64,000 nucleotides of DNA from JAJDTT01 sp965116695 (GCA_965116695.1 OZ220706.1:4588001-4652000); one strand, 5' to 3'. Counted from the first letter of the stretch, positions 8,040 through 16,733 are shown. Made by a program: numbers and translations. Notes: a model not told the origin generated them from the sequence alone.

Positions 8040-9388
8040 AGCCGATTCCCGTCCGTGTCGTAGACGGATACGGGGCCCAAACCTGCCAGGTCCGCCTCGA
8101 CCTGGGAACGGTCCGCCACCACCGTGATGACGGTCCGCTCCGGATCCAGATAGGTTCGAGCCGTTTCCCGGATCGTCTCCGGAGCCGCCTGCCGCAGCCG
8201 CTGGACATAGTCCCGGTAGTGGTCTTCCGGGAGGCGGTCCAGACGGCGGCTGACCTCGAGATCCGCCACCGAATCGGAAGTCTCCAGGTAGCGGATGAAC
8301 CGGCCGGTCAGTTCCGCCCGGCAACGGTGCAACTCCCGGGAACCGGGCGGCTCCCGTCGCAGGCGCTCCATCTCCTTCAGGCATTCCTGCAACGACTCGG
8401 CCGCCACGTCGCTGCGCACGTCGGCGCCCATGAGGACGACCCCGTCGCGCCGGTACCACTTCATGACGCTGTAGGCGCCATAGGTGTATCCCTTGTCCTC
8501 CCGCAGGTTCAGGAAGAGACGGGAGCTGGCGCTGCCCCCCAGGACCTGGTTGGCCAGGAACAGGGGCGTCCCATCCCGGTGGCCCCGGGGCAGTCCGCGG
8601 CTGGCCACGACGATCCGGGCCTGGACCGAATGAGGCCGGTGAACCAGCATCACCCGCCGTGATTCCGGGGCCGGAGGCAGCGGGGACCGGTCCCGCTCGG
8701 AAGCCTCGCCCGTCCAGCATCCCAGGTAACGGTCGGCCAGGCGTACGGCCCGGTCCGGTGTCACGGCTCCCGAGAAGGCGAGCAGAGCTCCGTGCGGCGT
8801 CAACAGCCGCCGGTGCACTCCACGCAACGCGTCGCGGTCCGCGGCTTCCACGTGCGACACGGGGAACGAGACTCGCGAATAGGGGTGGCTGCGGTAGAGG
8901 GCGGCATGGCTCCGCTCCCGGGCCAGGAATACCGGTTGGGATCGCTGCGACAGAAGGTGGCTTCTCCACCGGCTCCGGGCCTTCTCCAATTCCATTTCGG
9001 GGAATGCCGGGCGCAGCACCAGGTCCGCCAACAGTTCGAGGGCCGGCTCCAGGTACCGGGCCAGCACCGTCAGGGTGAGCCGGCTCTGCTCCATTCGGAC
9101 CTGGGTGCCGTAGTGAATGGCCAACTGGTCCATGAGGTCCGAGATCTGACGGGAGTCACGGGTCTCGGTCCCCTCTTCCAAAAGCTCGACGGCCAGGCTC
9201 GTGAGGGCCAGGTTTCCGGTGGAATCGGAGGTGCGGCCGGTGGGCCAGGCCAGGCAGAGGGAAACCTTGGGAAGGGCGGAATCGTCGACCGTCAGAACTC
9301 GAAGCCCGTTCCCCAGGACGGCATCCGGAATTTTTGGATAGCCGGGTGTCGGCAACGGTGCTGTCGGTGGGGGCTGATCCGTCTTCAT
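8036..9388 (-). CDS. M16-family peptidase subunit lacking the zinc motif
   Basis: 450 residues from ATG 9388 (MKTDQPPPTAPLPTPGYPKI); a TTG at 9430 is a possible alternative start. It has the M16 double-domain fold: an N-terminal NGLRVLTVDDSALPKVSLCL strand pair, and a C-terminal half with LGGSASSRLFLNLREDKGYT, the conserved SSRL..LRE..G.TY motif. The zinc-binding HxxEH expected in the first helix is replaced (LALTSLAVELLEEGT), so this copy should not be proteolytic. It sits 49 nt downstream of an active M16 gene. That matches the active/inactive heterodimers seen in mitochondrial processing peptidase and many bacterial M16B pairs. Likely role: substrate-binding partner; location and substrate unknown. 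Confidence 0.88.
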   Translation of the reverse strand: MKTDQPPPTAPLPTPGYPKIPDAVLGNGLRVLTVDDSALPKVSLCLAWPTGRTSDSTGNLALTSLAVELLEEGTETRDSRQISDLMDQLAIHYGTQVRMEQSRLTLTVLARYLEPALELLADLVLRPAFPEMELEKARSRWRSHLLSQRSQPVFLARERSHAALYRSHPYSRVSFPVSHVEAADRDALRGVHRRLLTPHGALLAFSGAVTPDRAVRLADRYLGCWTGEASERDRSPLPPAPESRRVMLVHRPHSVQARIVVASRGLPRGHRDGTPLFLANQVLGGSASSRLFLNLREDKGYTYGAYSVMKWYRRDGVVLMGADVRSDVAAESLQECLKEMERLRREPPGSRELHRCRAELTGRFIRYLETSDSVADLEVSRRLDRLPEDHYRDYVQRLRQAAPETIRETARTYLDPERTVITVVADRSQVEADLAGLGPVSVYDTDGNRL

Positions 9389-9437
9389 GGCCTGTGATTC
9401 ACGCGTCTCCCGGGCCGGGCTTTGGACCAACTCCGAT

Positions 9438-10742
9438 TCAACCCTGTTCCGCCTGTCCCGGCTCCACCAGCAGCAGGGTGCGGTTCTCCGGACGGAAGGT
9501 CTCGGCGGCCACTTGCAGAATATCCTCGGAAGTCGTCTCGGCGTACCGGGACCACTCCCGGTTGATTTCCCCGGCGTCGCCGTAGAACACGGCGTGGTGG
9601 GCCAGGATCTCTCCCACGTCCGACACCTTCTCCAGCCGGCGGACGAAACGAAACGCCACCTGATTGCGCGCCTTTTCCAGCTCCTCCGGAGTCGCCGCCT
9701 CCCGGCCCAGCCGGCCCAGCTCGCCCTCGACCAGGTCCAGGACCGGGGCGACCGGGACGCCGTCCTGAATCTGCAGGAAGATGCCGAACATGCCCGGGCC
9801 GCGGTACTGGTTGGGTCCGGACGACAGTCCGGCGACCCAGTTGCGTTCGTAGACCAGTTGGCGGTAGAGGCGGGAGGAGGAGCCGTCCGTCAGCAGCAGG
9901 GCGAGGATGCTCAGGGCGTAGTACTCGGGACTGCCCACGGGCGGCATGTGGTAGCCCATGATGACCAGGGGGAGCACGGCCAGGGGGTCCCGGATCGTCT
10001 CCCGTTTCTCCTCCTGTTGAGACGGCTCCCGGAATTCCGGCCGTATGGATCGTGTCCGATCCGGAATCGGGCCGAAGTAACGGTGGACCGATTCCAGCGC
10101 GGCGGCCTCCTCCAGGTCTCCCGAGAGGACCAGCACGGCGTTTCCCGGTCCGTAGTGCGTCCGGTGAAACTCCCTGGCGTCGGCCAGGGTCGCCCGTTGC
10201 AGGTCTTCGACGGCGCCGATGATGGGATGGGCATATTCCCAACTCTCGTAGGCCAGGTCGTCCAGCCTCAGAAAGGCTCGGCCGTAGGGCCGGTTGTCGT
10301 AACTCTGCTTTTTCTCCTCGATGACCGTCTGCCTCTGGTTCTCGAAATTCTCCGCCGTCACCTCCAGGGAACTCATGCGGTCCGCCTCCAGCCACAGCCC
10401 CAGGTCCAGGCAATTCGACGGCAGCGTTTCGTGGTAGGCGGTGCGGTCCTTGCTGGTGGTGGCGTTCCAACGTCCTCCCGCCTCGTCCACGTATCGGCCG
10501 TGCTCGTTCTTGGCCACGTTTCGGGATCCCTGGAACATCATGTGTTCGAAGAGGTGGGCGAGGCCCGAAAGTCCCGGAATTTCGTAGGAGGAGCCGACCC
10601 GGTAGTGGAGGCTGATATGCACCAGGGGAACGCGGCGGCGGGGCCGCAGGATGACCTGGAGGCCGTTGGACAGGGTTTCCTGCCGGAACCGGACGTTTGG
10701 AATATCCAGGCGTTCCCCGGCCGGGTCGGGATCCGTTTTCAT
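9438..10742 (-). CDS. M16-family zinc metallopeptidase, active subunit
   Basis: 434 residues from ATG 10742. The inverted zinc motif HLFEH (in GLSGLAHLFEHMMFQGS, about residue 65) and the distal glutamate in ENFENQRQTVIEEKKQS give the full HxxEH...E metal site of M16. The C-terminal half has SSRLYRQLVYERNWVAG, matching the substrate-binding SSRL motif. There is no signal peptide at this start. The gene precedes an M16 copy without the zinc motif, so the two probably form a heterodimer. M16B enzymes cleave peptides or signal-type sequences inside a closed chamber; the natural substrate here cannot be told from sequence. Confidence 0.93.
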   Translation of the reverse strand: MKTDPDPAGERLDIPNVRFRQETLSNGLQVILRPRRRVPLVHISLHYRVGSSYEIPGLSGLAHLFEHMMFQGSRNVAKNEHGRYVDEAGGRWNATTSKDRTAYHETLPSNCLDLGLWLEADRMSSLEVTAENFENQRQTVIEEKKQSYDNRPYGRAFLRLDDLAYESWEYAHPIIGAVEDLQRATLADAREFHRTHYGPGNAVLVLSGDLEEAAALESVHRYFGPIPDRTRSIRPEFREPSQQEEKRETIRDPLAVLPLVIMGYHMPPVGSPEYYALSILALLLTDGSSSRLYRQLVYERNWVAGLSSGPNQYRGPGMFGIFLQIQDGVPVAPVLDLVEGELGRLGREAATPEELEKARNQVAFRFVRRLEKVSDVGEILAHHAVFYGDAGEINREWSRYAETTSEDILQVAAETFRPENRTLLLVEPGQAEQG

Positions 10743-10779
10743 GCGGGGATTCTACCGTCTGGGGCCCGGTCTCGGCGAA

Positions 10780-11388
10780 CTATCGAATCTCGAATTCGAA
10801 GAAGACCAGCGGTTCCTTGGCCGAAAAATTGAAGACGTCGGGGAGGTAGAAGCGGCTCTTGGAAAGCTTCCATCCGTCCCACGGGATTTCGTAGAAGACC
10901 ACGCCGAAGTCCTTGGTGTACGGCGCTATGAGTTTTTCGCCGAAGGCTTTCTGCTCGAAGTCGGCGAGCATCTCCTCGCTGGCGACCTTTATCTTCCGGG
11001 ACCCGCGGCGGCCGGGGCCGCGGGGCGGAAAATCCGAGATCGGGGGCCGCCGCTTGTTGTTCAGGTCCGCCAGCACGTCCAGGTAGTGCATCGGACGGTG
11101 CTGGGTCCCGGCGTCGTCGATCAGGAAAATGGCCCCCCCGTCCAGGCTCACCACGAAATCGTTGTTGTTCTCCACCACGATGAGCACCGGGAGGATCCGC
11201 TTCTTGGCGAACTTGTCGGTGTCGAACAACTGGCGGGCCTTGCGGCGGCTGTCGCAGGGGTATGCGGCAATGACCAGGTTCTGGGATTCCTGGTGGGCGG
11301 CGTACTCTTTGGCTTCCTTCGTGCGGATCTCCACGGATTCGTAGCCTGGAACCAGGGAAACCGCCAGCAGAAAGAAAATCCCAGTCAT
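10780..11388 (-). CDS. Secreted protein of unknown function
   Basis: 202 residues from ATG 11388. A short N-terminal hydrophobic segment (GIFFLLAVSLVPG) looks like a signal peptide. The mature part is mixed alpha/beta and reads LPVLIVVENNNDFVVSLDGG, then a basic, proline-rich segment (PRGPGRRGSRK), and ends in PLVFFEFEIR. It resembles small secreted proteins annotated as hypothetical in Acidobacteriota, but I do not recognise a named domain. It lies 37 nt upstream of the M16 protease pair on the same strand, so it may belong to that transcript. No catalytic motif is visible. Confidence 0.7.
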   Translation of the reverse strand: MTGIFFLLAVSLVPGYESVEIRTKEAKEYAAHQESQNLVIAAYPCDSRRKARQLFDTDKFAKKRILPVLIVVENNNDFVVSLDGGAIFLIDDAGTQHRPMHYLDVLADLNNKRRPPISDFPPRGPGRRGSRKIKVASEEMLADFEQKAFGEKLIAPYTKDFGVVFYEIPWDGWKLSKSRFYLPDVFNFSAKEPLVFFEFEIR

Positions 11389-11452
11389 TGATATTCGAAC
11401 CCCATTGTAAACCGTGAGCGCCGCATCGCGCCGGGCCGCGGCATCTTCCCGG

Positions 11453-12010
11453 TCAAACCTGGTTCGCTCGCGATGCCCGGACCAGGATTCGGTCCACGCG
11501 CCGGAGGACCTCGCCGTGCAGAACCGACCGGTTCTTCCGGGTCAGCTTCACCAGATGCACATCCTCCCGGTCCCGAATTCGCTTCAGGACGCCGGCCCCG
11601 TGCAGCGAGATGGTGCCCAGGACCGGACAAGGCGAATCCAGGACCTCGAGTATCGCCTTCCGCAAGGGCCGCGAGAGGAGTTCCATCTTGGCGATCTCGT
11701 CCACCACCACCAGGTCCGGCCGCTTCCGCTTCCAGTCCAGATGGGGCAGGATCAGGTTCTCCAGCATCCCGGGGTGGACACCGTAGGGTCCCAGCCGGTA
11801 CCGGGAGGTGGTCTGGTAGTCCCGGTGCGCGAACACTCCCGAAGTCCCGTTCAGGGCCACCGCCCGGAATCCCACGCGCCGGCCCCGGGCTCGGATCTCT
11901 TCGGTGTAGAAGCCGCTCAGTGCCAGGTTTCCGAGCCGTTTGACGAGCCGCTTGACGAGAGTGGTCTTCCCGATTCCCGGATGTCCCGTGAGCAGCAGGT
12001 TCTTGGTCAT
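11453..12010 (-). CDS. THEP1-like nucleoside-triphosphatase (NTPase_1)
   Basis: 185 residues from ATG 12010, which overlaps the stop of the upstream hydrolase as ATGA. Walker A is GHPGIGKTTL (residues 8-17) and the Walker B-like strand is DLVVVDEIAKMEL. An SGFYTEEIRARGRRVGF segment is diagnostic of the THEP1/NTPase_1 family (PF03266), whose members hydrolyse NTPs to NDPs in vitro and have an unclear cellular role; human NTPCR belongs to the same family. Translational coupling to an alpha/beta hydrolase and an AI-2E-type permease is unusual and may hint at a shared function. It is the last gene of the trio. Confidence 0.88.
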   Translation of the reverse strand: MTKNLLLTGHPGIGKTTLVKRLVKRLGNLALSGFYTEEIRARGRRVGFRAVALNGTSGVFAHRDYQTTSRYRLGPYGVHPGMLENLILPHLDWKRKRPDLVVVDEIAKMELLSRPLRKAILEVLDSPCPVLGTISLHGAGVLKRIRDREDVHLVKLTRKNRSVLHGEVLRRVDRILVRASRANQV

Positions 12011-13023
12011 TGGCGGCGCCCCAGATGGCGATGCAGGTAGCGGATGATGTGCCATCCGTCCATGTAGATGAAGGGGAACCGGGCCGTCGTGTAGTGGCCG
12101 CAAGGGAGTTCGATCCGATCGAACGGGATTTCATGCTCCCCGTATCTCAGAAAGACCTGTTGCGAGAGTTCCGGGGTGAAGGTCAGATCGTAGCGGGCGG
12201 TGATCAGGAGATGGGGACGGCGGGATTCCCGGAGCCGGGGAATGAAGTACCAGGGACTGATGGGTGACCAGCAGTGCTCCAGGTCGTCCCGGGCGATGTA
12301 GCCTTCCAGGCCCCACCGAACGTACCGCGTGGCCAGTCCGGTCCAGACGACCTGGGCGAAGGAGGAGGAGACGTGGTTGAACACGCCGGTCTCGATGAGC
12401 GGGTCATGGACGAAGGCCAGGAACGTGACGCAGGAGCCGATGCTGGTTCCCACGACGCCCACGTGTTCGTAGCCTTCGTCACGGAGCCAGCGGGCGGTCT
12501 GCTGCACTTCCAGCACGGCTTGGCGCGTGGCCTGAAGGGTCCTGCCGATGTTGGGGCTGACCATGTGTTCGGCCCGGACTTCCCCCGGAGGCAGCCGCCG
12601 TTCATGGTAGGGCAGCGACAGGCGAACGGCCGTGATGCCCAGGTGTTTCAAGAGCCGGCAAAGTCCCACGTGGCTGGTGGAGTCGGCGTTCCACTGGGGC
12701 ACCACGATGACGGCCCGTCGCCGATCCGGACCCGGAAAGATCCGGGCATAGACCGTATTGTTCACCGGGTAGGCGCTCTCGACCGGGGTCCGGAAAGTGA
12801 GACGGTCGCCGGAACGCCGGGGATTTTGCGGGGGCGAGCTCTCGTAGAAGTGGTGGTCCGCCAATGCCGACTTGGCATACCGCTTCACCTGGGAGAGGGG
12901 GTCGTCGCCGCCTGTTTGGCCGAGGCACTCCAAGCCCCATCCGAAGGGCAGGATCCGGCGGCTCGTATCGCGAAGCGTCAGGATTCTTTCGCGGCGCAGG
13001 ATCCAGCGGCCGTAGGCGTTCAT
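12007..13023 (-). CDS. Alpha/beta hydrolase, possibly ABHD18-like
   Basis: 338 residues from ATG 13023, which overlaps the permease stop (ATGA at 13023-13020). The nucleophile elbow GTSIGS fits GxSxG. Preceding strands read AVIVVPQWNADS and ITAVRLSLPYHERRLPPGE; the latter is like the PYYxxRxP region of ABHD18/DUF2048 proteins. Candidate acid and histidine are in LITARYDLTF and ELPCGHYTTARFPF. There is no signal peptide, so it should be cytoplasmic. Both ends overlap neighbours by 4 nt, placing it in the middle of a coupled operon with a membrane permease and an NTPase. Substrate unknown; a lipid or ester is the general expectation for the fold. Confidence 0.8.
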   Translation of the reverse strand: MNAYGRWILRRERILTLRDTSRRILPFGWGLECLGQTGGDDPLSQVKRYAKSALADHHFYESSPPQNPRRSGDRLTFRTPVESAYPVNNTVYARIFPGPDRRRAVIVVPQWNADSTSHVGLCRLLKHLGITAVRLSLPYHERRLPPGEVRAEHMVSPNIGRTLQATRQAVLEVQQTARWLRDEGYEHVGVVGTSIGSCVTFLAFVHDPLIETGVFNHVSSSFAQVVWTGLATRYVRWGLEGYIARDDLEHCWSPISPWYFIPRLRESRRPHLLITARYDLTFTPELSQQVFLRYGEHEIPFDRIELPCGHYTTARFPFIYMDGWHIIRYLHRHLGRRQ

Positions 13024-14114
13024 TCGGACGGCCGATCGGTCGCGCGCTGTCCGAACTCGAGTTGGAAGAGCTCCAAAAACGACAGTCCGAGGGCCACCAG
13101 GATGGGACCGAAGATGAGGCCCGGCAAACCCAGGTAGGAGACTCCTCCCATCAGGGAAAAGAAGACCAGCAGGCTGTGCATCTTCACTCTGCCTTCGATG
13201 AAGAAGGGCCGGACCACGTTGTCGAGAAGCCCGACCAGGAGGAAGAGGCCGATGAACACGAAGCCGCTGGCGCCCGAGACGGTGCTCAGGAGATAGATCG
13301 CCCACGGAACCCAGACGATCGCCGTTCCCACGACGGGAACCAGGGAGAAGAAGGCCGTGAGCGTGCCCCAGAAAATCGCCTGGTCGATCCCCACGATCCA
13401 GAAGACCAGTCCTCCTGCAATGCCTTGAACCACCGCCGTGACCAGGCTCCCCACCACAGTGGCCGAGGCGACCTGGCGAAACGTGGACATGATCTGGCGC
13501 TGATACTCGTCCGAGAGGGGTGACAGATGCCTGAAATCCCGGGTCAGGCGGGCGCTGTCCCGGAAGAGGAAGAACATGGTGATCAGCATGATCAGGAAAC
13601 TGGTGACGAAACTCAGCAGGCCGGTCACCAGTTCCGAGCTGTGTTCCAGGAGGAAGAGGCTGAGTTTTTCAAGCAGCGTGGCCAATCCCTCCCCCAGGTC
13701 GAGTTGACCCAATCCGACCCGGTCCAGGTCGACGTACCGTTCAACGAATTGCTGCAATCGATCGGGGATCATGCCTTCACGCAATTGCCAGAAGGGGCCC
13801 TGCCACTCCCCTTGGTCCAGAGCGGCCTGGAACTTGTCGTAGATCTCCTTTGCCTGGGTCGTCACCTGGGTCAGGATCAGGGCGAAGGGCAGCAGGATGA
13901 GAGCCGTCATTCCCAGGCAGGTGACCAGCGCCGCCAATCCGCTGCGGCCTTTCAGCCTCCCGCGGATCCAGTCGAAGGCGGGATAGCAAAGGCTCACCAG
14001 CACCGCGGCCAACGCCACCGGAAGCAGAAACGGCCGGAAGATCTGCACCACGTAGTAGAAGACGGGCAGGGAAAAGAGCAGCAGAACCAGTCGCGCGTAG
14101 CGTCCCCGATACAT
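13020..14114 (-). CDS. AI-2E family (YdiK/PerM-type) membrane permease
   Basis: 364 residues with about eight membrane segments: LVLLLFSLPVFYYVVQIF and FLLPVALAAVLVSLCY at the N-terminus, a soluble middle region (about 100-150), and further helices including LLSFVTSFLIMLITMFFLF and FVFIGLFLLVGLLDNVVRPFF. The LLDNVVRPFFIEGRVKMHSLLV motif region is typical of PF01594. Members export autoinducer-2 or ions (Na+/H+) or have unknown cargo. A TATCAT -10-like element lies 8 nt before the ATG without an evident Shine-Dalgarno, so the message may have a very short leader. First gene of a coupled trio with the hydrolase and NTPase. Confidence 0.9.
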   Translation of the reverse strand: MYRGRYARLVLLLFSLPVFYYVVQIFRPFLLPVALAAVLVSLCYPAFDWIRGRLKGRSGLAALVTCLGMTALILLPFALILTQVTTQAKEIYDKFQAALDQGEWQGPFWQLREGMIPDRLQQFVERYVDLDRVGLGQLDLGEGLATLLEKLSLFLLEHSSELVTGLLSFVTSFLIMLITMFFLFRDSARLTRDFRHLSPLSDEYQRQIMSTFRQVASATVVGSLVTAVVQGIAGGLVFWIVGIDQAIFWGTLTAFFSLVPVVGTAIVWVPWAIYLLSTVSGASGFVFIGLFLLVGLLDNVVRPFFIEGRVKMHSLLVFFSLMGGVSYLGLPGLIFGPILVALGLSFLELFQLEFGQRATDRPSE

Positions 14115-14277
14115 CAGCCTGAATGATACACTGAAAACCGCTTCCGCAGTCCGTGGTGAGAGTCCCGCGAAACAGCGACAATACAGTGATCACCAGGTCA
14201 TGGCGGCGTCTTGGCCGTCCGGTGCGCGGCTTAGGTCCGGTGGTGTGACGGATACGGTAACCAGCCGGAAAATCTCC

Positions 14278-15240
14278 ATGGATCCCTGTCCCATCTGTCG
14301 AGGGCGCGGCTGGGATCACTTCTGCGCCGTTCCGGACCGCCTTCGGAAGATCACGGAACAGAGCTGGGAAATCCTCCGTTGCCGTTCCTGCGGTCTCGGC
14401 CGGACCGACCCCGCGCCGGGTGAGCGGGACCTCATGGCGTACTACCCGCCCGGGTACTGGGGGGACGTGGTCAAAACGGTGGAGCAGTTCCAATCCGGAC
14501 AACTGGTGTCGGCCCGCTCCTGGCGCCAGGAGGCCGAAAAGGTCCGCTTGCTGGAACGCTACCTGCGGGAAGGGTCCCTGCTGGATGTGGGTTGCGGGGA
14601 CGGCAAGTTCCTTTGGGGTCTGGATTCCGGCCGCTGGCGGCGGACCGGGGTCGAACCTTCGCGGCGAGTGGTCCAACTGGTGCGGGAGCGGATTCCGGAC
14701 ATCGATTTCGTGATCGGGGACCTGTACTCGACTCGGCTGCGGCCGGGTTCCTTCGACGCCATGACGTTCTGGCACGTGCTGGAGCACCTTCCGGACCCGA
14801 GGCGAGTGATGCGCCGGGTCCGGGATCTGCTGCGGCCGGGGGGCTGGCTCATCATCTCCCTGCCCAATATGAGCAGTTTGCAGGCCCGGGTTTTTCGCCG
14901 GCACTGGTATGCGTTCGATGACGTGCCCCGGCACCTGTTCCACTATTCTCCGCGCTCCCTGGCGCTGCTTCTGGAACAGGAGGGTTTCCAGGTCAGGGAT
15001 CAACTCGGTTTTTCCAGGATCATCGGTTTTCACTGCCTGAAGCACAGCCTGGTCAACTGGTCGGAAAGCCTTTTCGGTTCCCGGGCGCCCTACTATTCGC
15101 TCAAGCCCATCCTGCCCCTGTGCGCTCTGCTGGAGCGAGTGGTGCGGCGCTCCGGCATCGTTACCCTGGTGGCCCGGAAGCCTGGCCGGCCGCGGCCGGA
15201 ACCCGAAGTGAAACAGAGCCCCGAACGGTACGTACCGTAG
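14278..15240 (+). CDS. SAM-dependent methyltransferase with N-terminal zinc ribbon
   Basis: 320 residues using ATG 14278 (MDPCPICRGRGW); an in-frame ATG at 14200 is less likely because the upstream residues do not look like this family. The N-terminus has CPIC...CRSCGLG, two CxxC knuckles of a zinc ribbon. SAM motif I is LLDVGCGDGKFL, followed by GVEPS, FDAMTFWHVLEHLPDP and LLRPGGWLIISLPN, all standard for class I methyltransferases of the Methyltransf_23 type. The arrangement is common among enzymes that modify sugars, lipids or polyketides; the target here is unknown. It ends 8 nt before the sigma-factor start, so it is probably the first gene of that operon. Confidence 0.88.
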   Translation: MDPCPICRGRGWDHFCAVPDRLRKITEQSWEILRCRSCGLGRTDPAPGERDLMAYYPPGYWGDVVKTVEQFQSGQLVSARSWRQEAEKVRLLERYLREGSLLDVGCGDGKFLWGLDSGRWRRTGVEPSRRVVQLVRERIPDIDFVIGDLYSTRLRPGSFDAMTFWHVLEHLPDPRRVMRRVRDLLRPGGWLIISLPNMSSLQARVFRRHWYAFDDVPRHLFHYSPRSLALLLEQEGFQVRDQLGFSRIIGFHCLKHSLVNWSESLFGSRAPYYSLKPILPLCALLERVVRRSGIVTLVARKPGRPRPEPEVKQSPERYVP

Positions 15241-15248
15241 GTTGGAGG

Positions 15249-15845
15249 ATGGAGAAGACCGATGCCGAGTTGGTCATCGCGAGCCTCGAGGGCGCGCCAT
15301 ATGCGTTCGAGCAGATCGTCCAGCGTTACGAGCGGCTGGTCTTCAGCATCATCTACCATCAGTTGGGCCGGCGGCAGGAAGTGGAGGACGTGGCTCAGGA
15401 AGTCTTCCTCAAGGTTTTCAACTCCCTCGGCCGATTTGATCGGCGCCGCCCGTTGAAGGCCTGGATCGCCAAGATCACGGTCAACCAATGCCGCGACGTA
15501 TTGAGAAAGCGACGGAGTTCCAGGGTGGAGGCGTTCTCCAACTTCACCGAGGAAGAAGAGAGGAGAATCCGGTCGCTGCACGACGTTTCCGCCGGCACCG
15601 CCGCCATGACGGAGGCGCAATCCAGAGCCTGCCTCAAGCTCCTGGACCAGCTCGTGCGCCGCTTGTCCCACAAGGATCGAACCGCTTTCGTGCTCAGGGA
15701 GGTGGAGGGATTCGGATATGATGAGGTGTCCAAGGCCCTGGGAAGCAGCCAGGTGGCGGCTCGAATCCGAGTCAGCCGCACCCGCAAGCGTCTGCTTGCG
15801 GCGCTGTCTCAAGTCCTTTCCGGCGGAGAAACGTTGAAACCATGA
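15249..15845 (+). CDS. ECF-type RNA polymerase sigma factor
   Basis: 198 residues from ATG 15249. Region 2 reads AFEQIVQRYERLVFSIIYHQ then VEDVAQEVFLKVFNSLGRFD and WIAKITVNQCRDVLRKRR, the classical ECF core and -10 recognition helices. Region 4 has LSHKDRTAFVLREVEGFGYD and QVAARIRVSRTRKRLL, the -35 helix-turn-helix. Its stop overlaps the next start as ATGA, tying it to a zinc-finger anti-sigma factor, and a Spy/CpxP-like gene follows. That trio is a typical envelope-stress or metal-response module in this phylum. GGAGG lies directly against the ATG, an unusually tight spacing. Confidence 0.93.
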   Translation: MEKTDAELVIASLEGAPYAFEQIVQRYERLVFSIIYHQLGRRQEVEDVAQEVFLKVFNSLGRFDRRRPLKAWIAKITVNQCRDVLRKRRSSRVEAFSNFTEEEERRIRSLHDVSAGTAAMTEAQSRACLKLLDQLVRRLSHKDRTAFVLREVEGFGYDEVSKALGSSQVAARIRVSRTRKRLLAALSQVLSGGETLKP

Positions 15846-16264
15846 TTCGGAAACACATTCGGTTTGAAGACCTGGAGCCGAACGAGGTCCCGGACGAGGA
15901 ACATCTGAAGTCATGCGGGCGGTGCCGCCGGGAATTGCGCGCGTACCGCCTGTTTCGATTTCACCTGGAGCACTTGCCCCAAATCGAGCCTCCGGCCCAT
16001 TTTGCCCGGACCGTGGCCCGGCTGGCCGAGGAAAGGCGGGTTGTGCCGTTCGCCCTGTTCCTGGAACGGGCCGCCCGGCAATTGGCGCCCGGTTTGATCG
16101 TCCTGATGGGGGCCGTCTCCGTCCTGCTCTATCTGGTTTCACAGCCGGTCGACGTGGGTTTGGCTCCGTTGGAGAGCCTGCCCGAGGAGGCCTCCCTGGA
16201 ATACACCGTCGATTCCTTGAGGGCGTCGTCGGAAGGGGGTTGGATCATTGACGAATCGAACTAA
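15842..16264 (+). CDS. Membrane anti-sigma factor with zf-HC2-like motif
   Basis: 140 residues from ATG 15842, overlapping the sigma stop by 4 nt. The N-terminal cytoplasmic part has EEHLKSCGRCRREL, the HxxxCxxC motif of zinc-binding anti-sigma domains. One membrane segment follows (PGLIVLMGAVSVLLYLVS, about residues 87-104), and a short periplasmic tail ends GGWIIDESN. It should hold the adjacent ECF sigma factor at the membrane until an envelope signal releases it. The region just after CxxC is shorter than in full zf-HC2 domains. The next gene begins inside its last codons. Confidence 0.88.
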   Translation: MIRKHIRFEDLEPNEVPDEEHLKSCGRCRRELRAYRLFRFHLEHLPQIEPPAHFARTVARLAEERRVVPFALFLERAARQLAPGLIVLMGAVSVLLYLVSQPVDVGLAPLESLPEEASLEYTVDSLRASSEGGWIIDESN

Positions 16265-16688
16265 GGCCGTCTTCTGGATCATCTTCGTCTTCCTCTCGGG
16301 CAGCTTCGTCGGTGGCGTCCTGACCCATGTCCTGATCCGGCCGGCGCACTTTTATGCCGGAGGCGGGCCCGATCGGCGGCCGCCGGCGCGAGAGCCGGGA
16401 CAGCCTCGCCGCAACGTGTCGCGGTTCCTCCAACGCCTGGATCAGGCTCTGGATCTGGACCCGGACCAGGAAGCCGAGGTTCGCCGGATCGTGGAGACGA
16501 CTCGGAAGAGGTTTCGCGGGGCGGCCGAAGAAGCCTCCCGGATGCACAGGGAGATTCGTAAACAGGCCCGGAATCAGATTCGCACTCTCCTCAGGCCGGA
16601 GCAGGTGGAGAAATTCGACGAGATGACCCGGCGGAAGGATCGAAGGTTCCGCGAGGGAAGACGCCGCGGCCCGGGCGCTTGCCAATAG
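16248..16688 (+). CDS. Spy/CpxP-like periplasmic protein (metal or stress sensor)
   Basis: 146 residues starting at TTG 16248, inside the last codons of the anti-sigma gene (17-nt overlap). GGAAGGGGG just upstream and the lack of an in-frame ATG before residue 90 support this start. An N-terminal membrane anchor (AVFWIIFVFLSGSFVGGVLT) is followed by an Arg/Pro linker and a helical region (LDQALDLDPDQEAEVRRIVE, MHREIRKQARNQIRTLLRPE, QVEKFDEM). The L..DQ..E and L.PEQ..KF spacing is that of the Spy/CpxP/CnrX heavy-metal-sensor family. It probably senses envelope damage or metals and feeds into the linked sigma/anti-sigma pair. Confidence 0.82.
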   Translation: MTNRTKAVFWIIFVFLSGSFVGGVLTHVLIRPAHFYAGGGPDRRPPAREPGQPRRNVSRFLQRLDQALDLDPDQEAEVRRIVETTRKRFRGAAEEASRMHREIRKQARNQIRTLLRPEQVEKFDEMTRRKDRRFREGRRRGPGACQ

Positions 16689-16733
16689 TTCAGTTCGCCT
16701 TTCGAGGCGGTCCCTGCATCTTCCTGTAATAGA

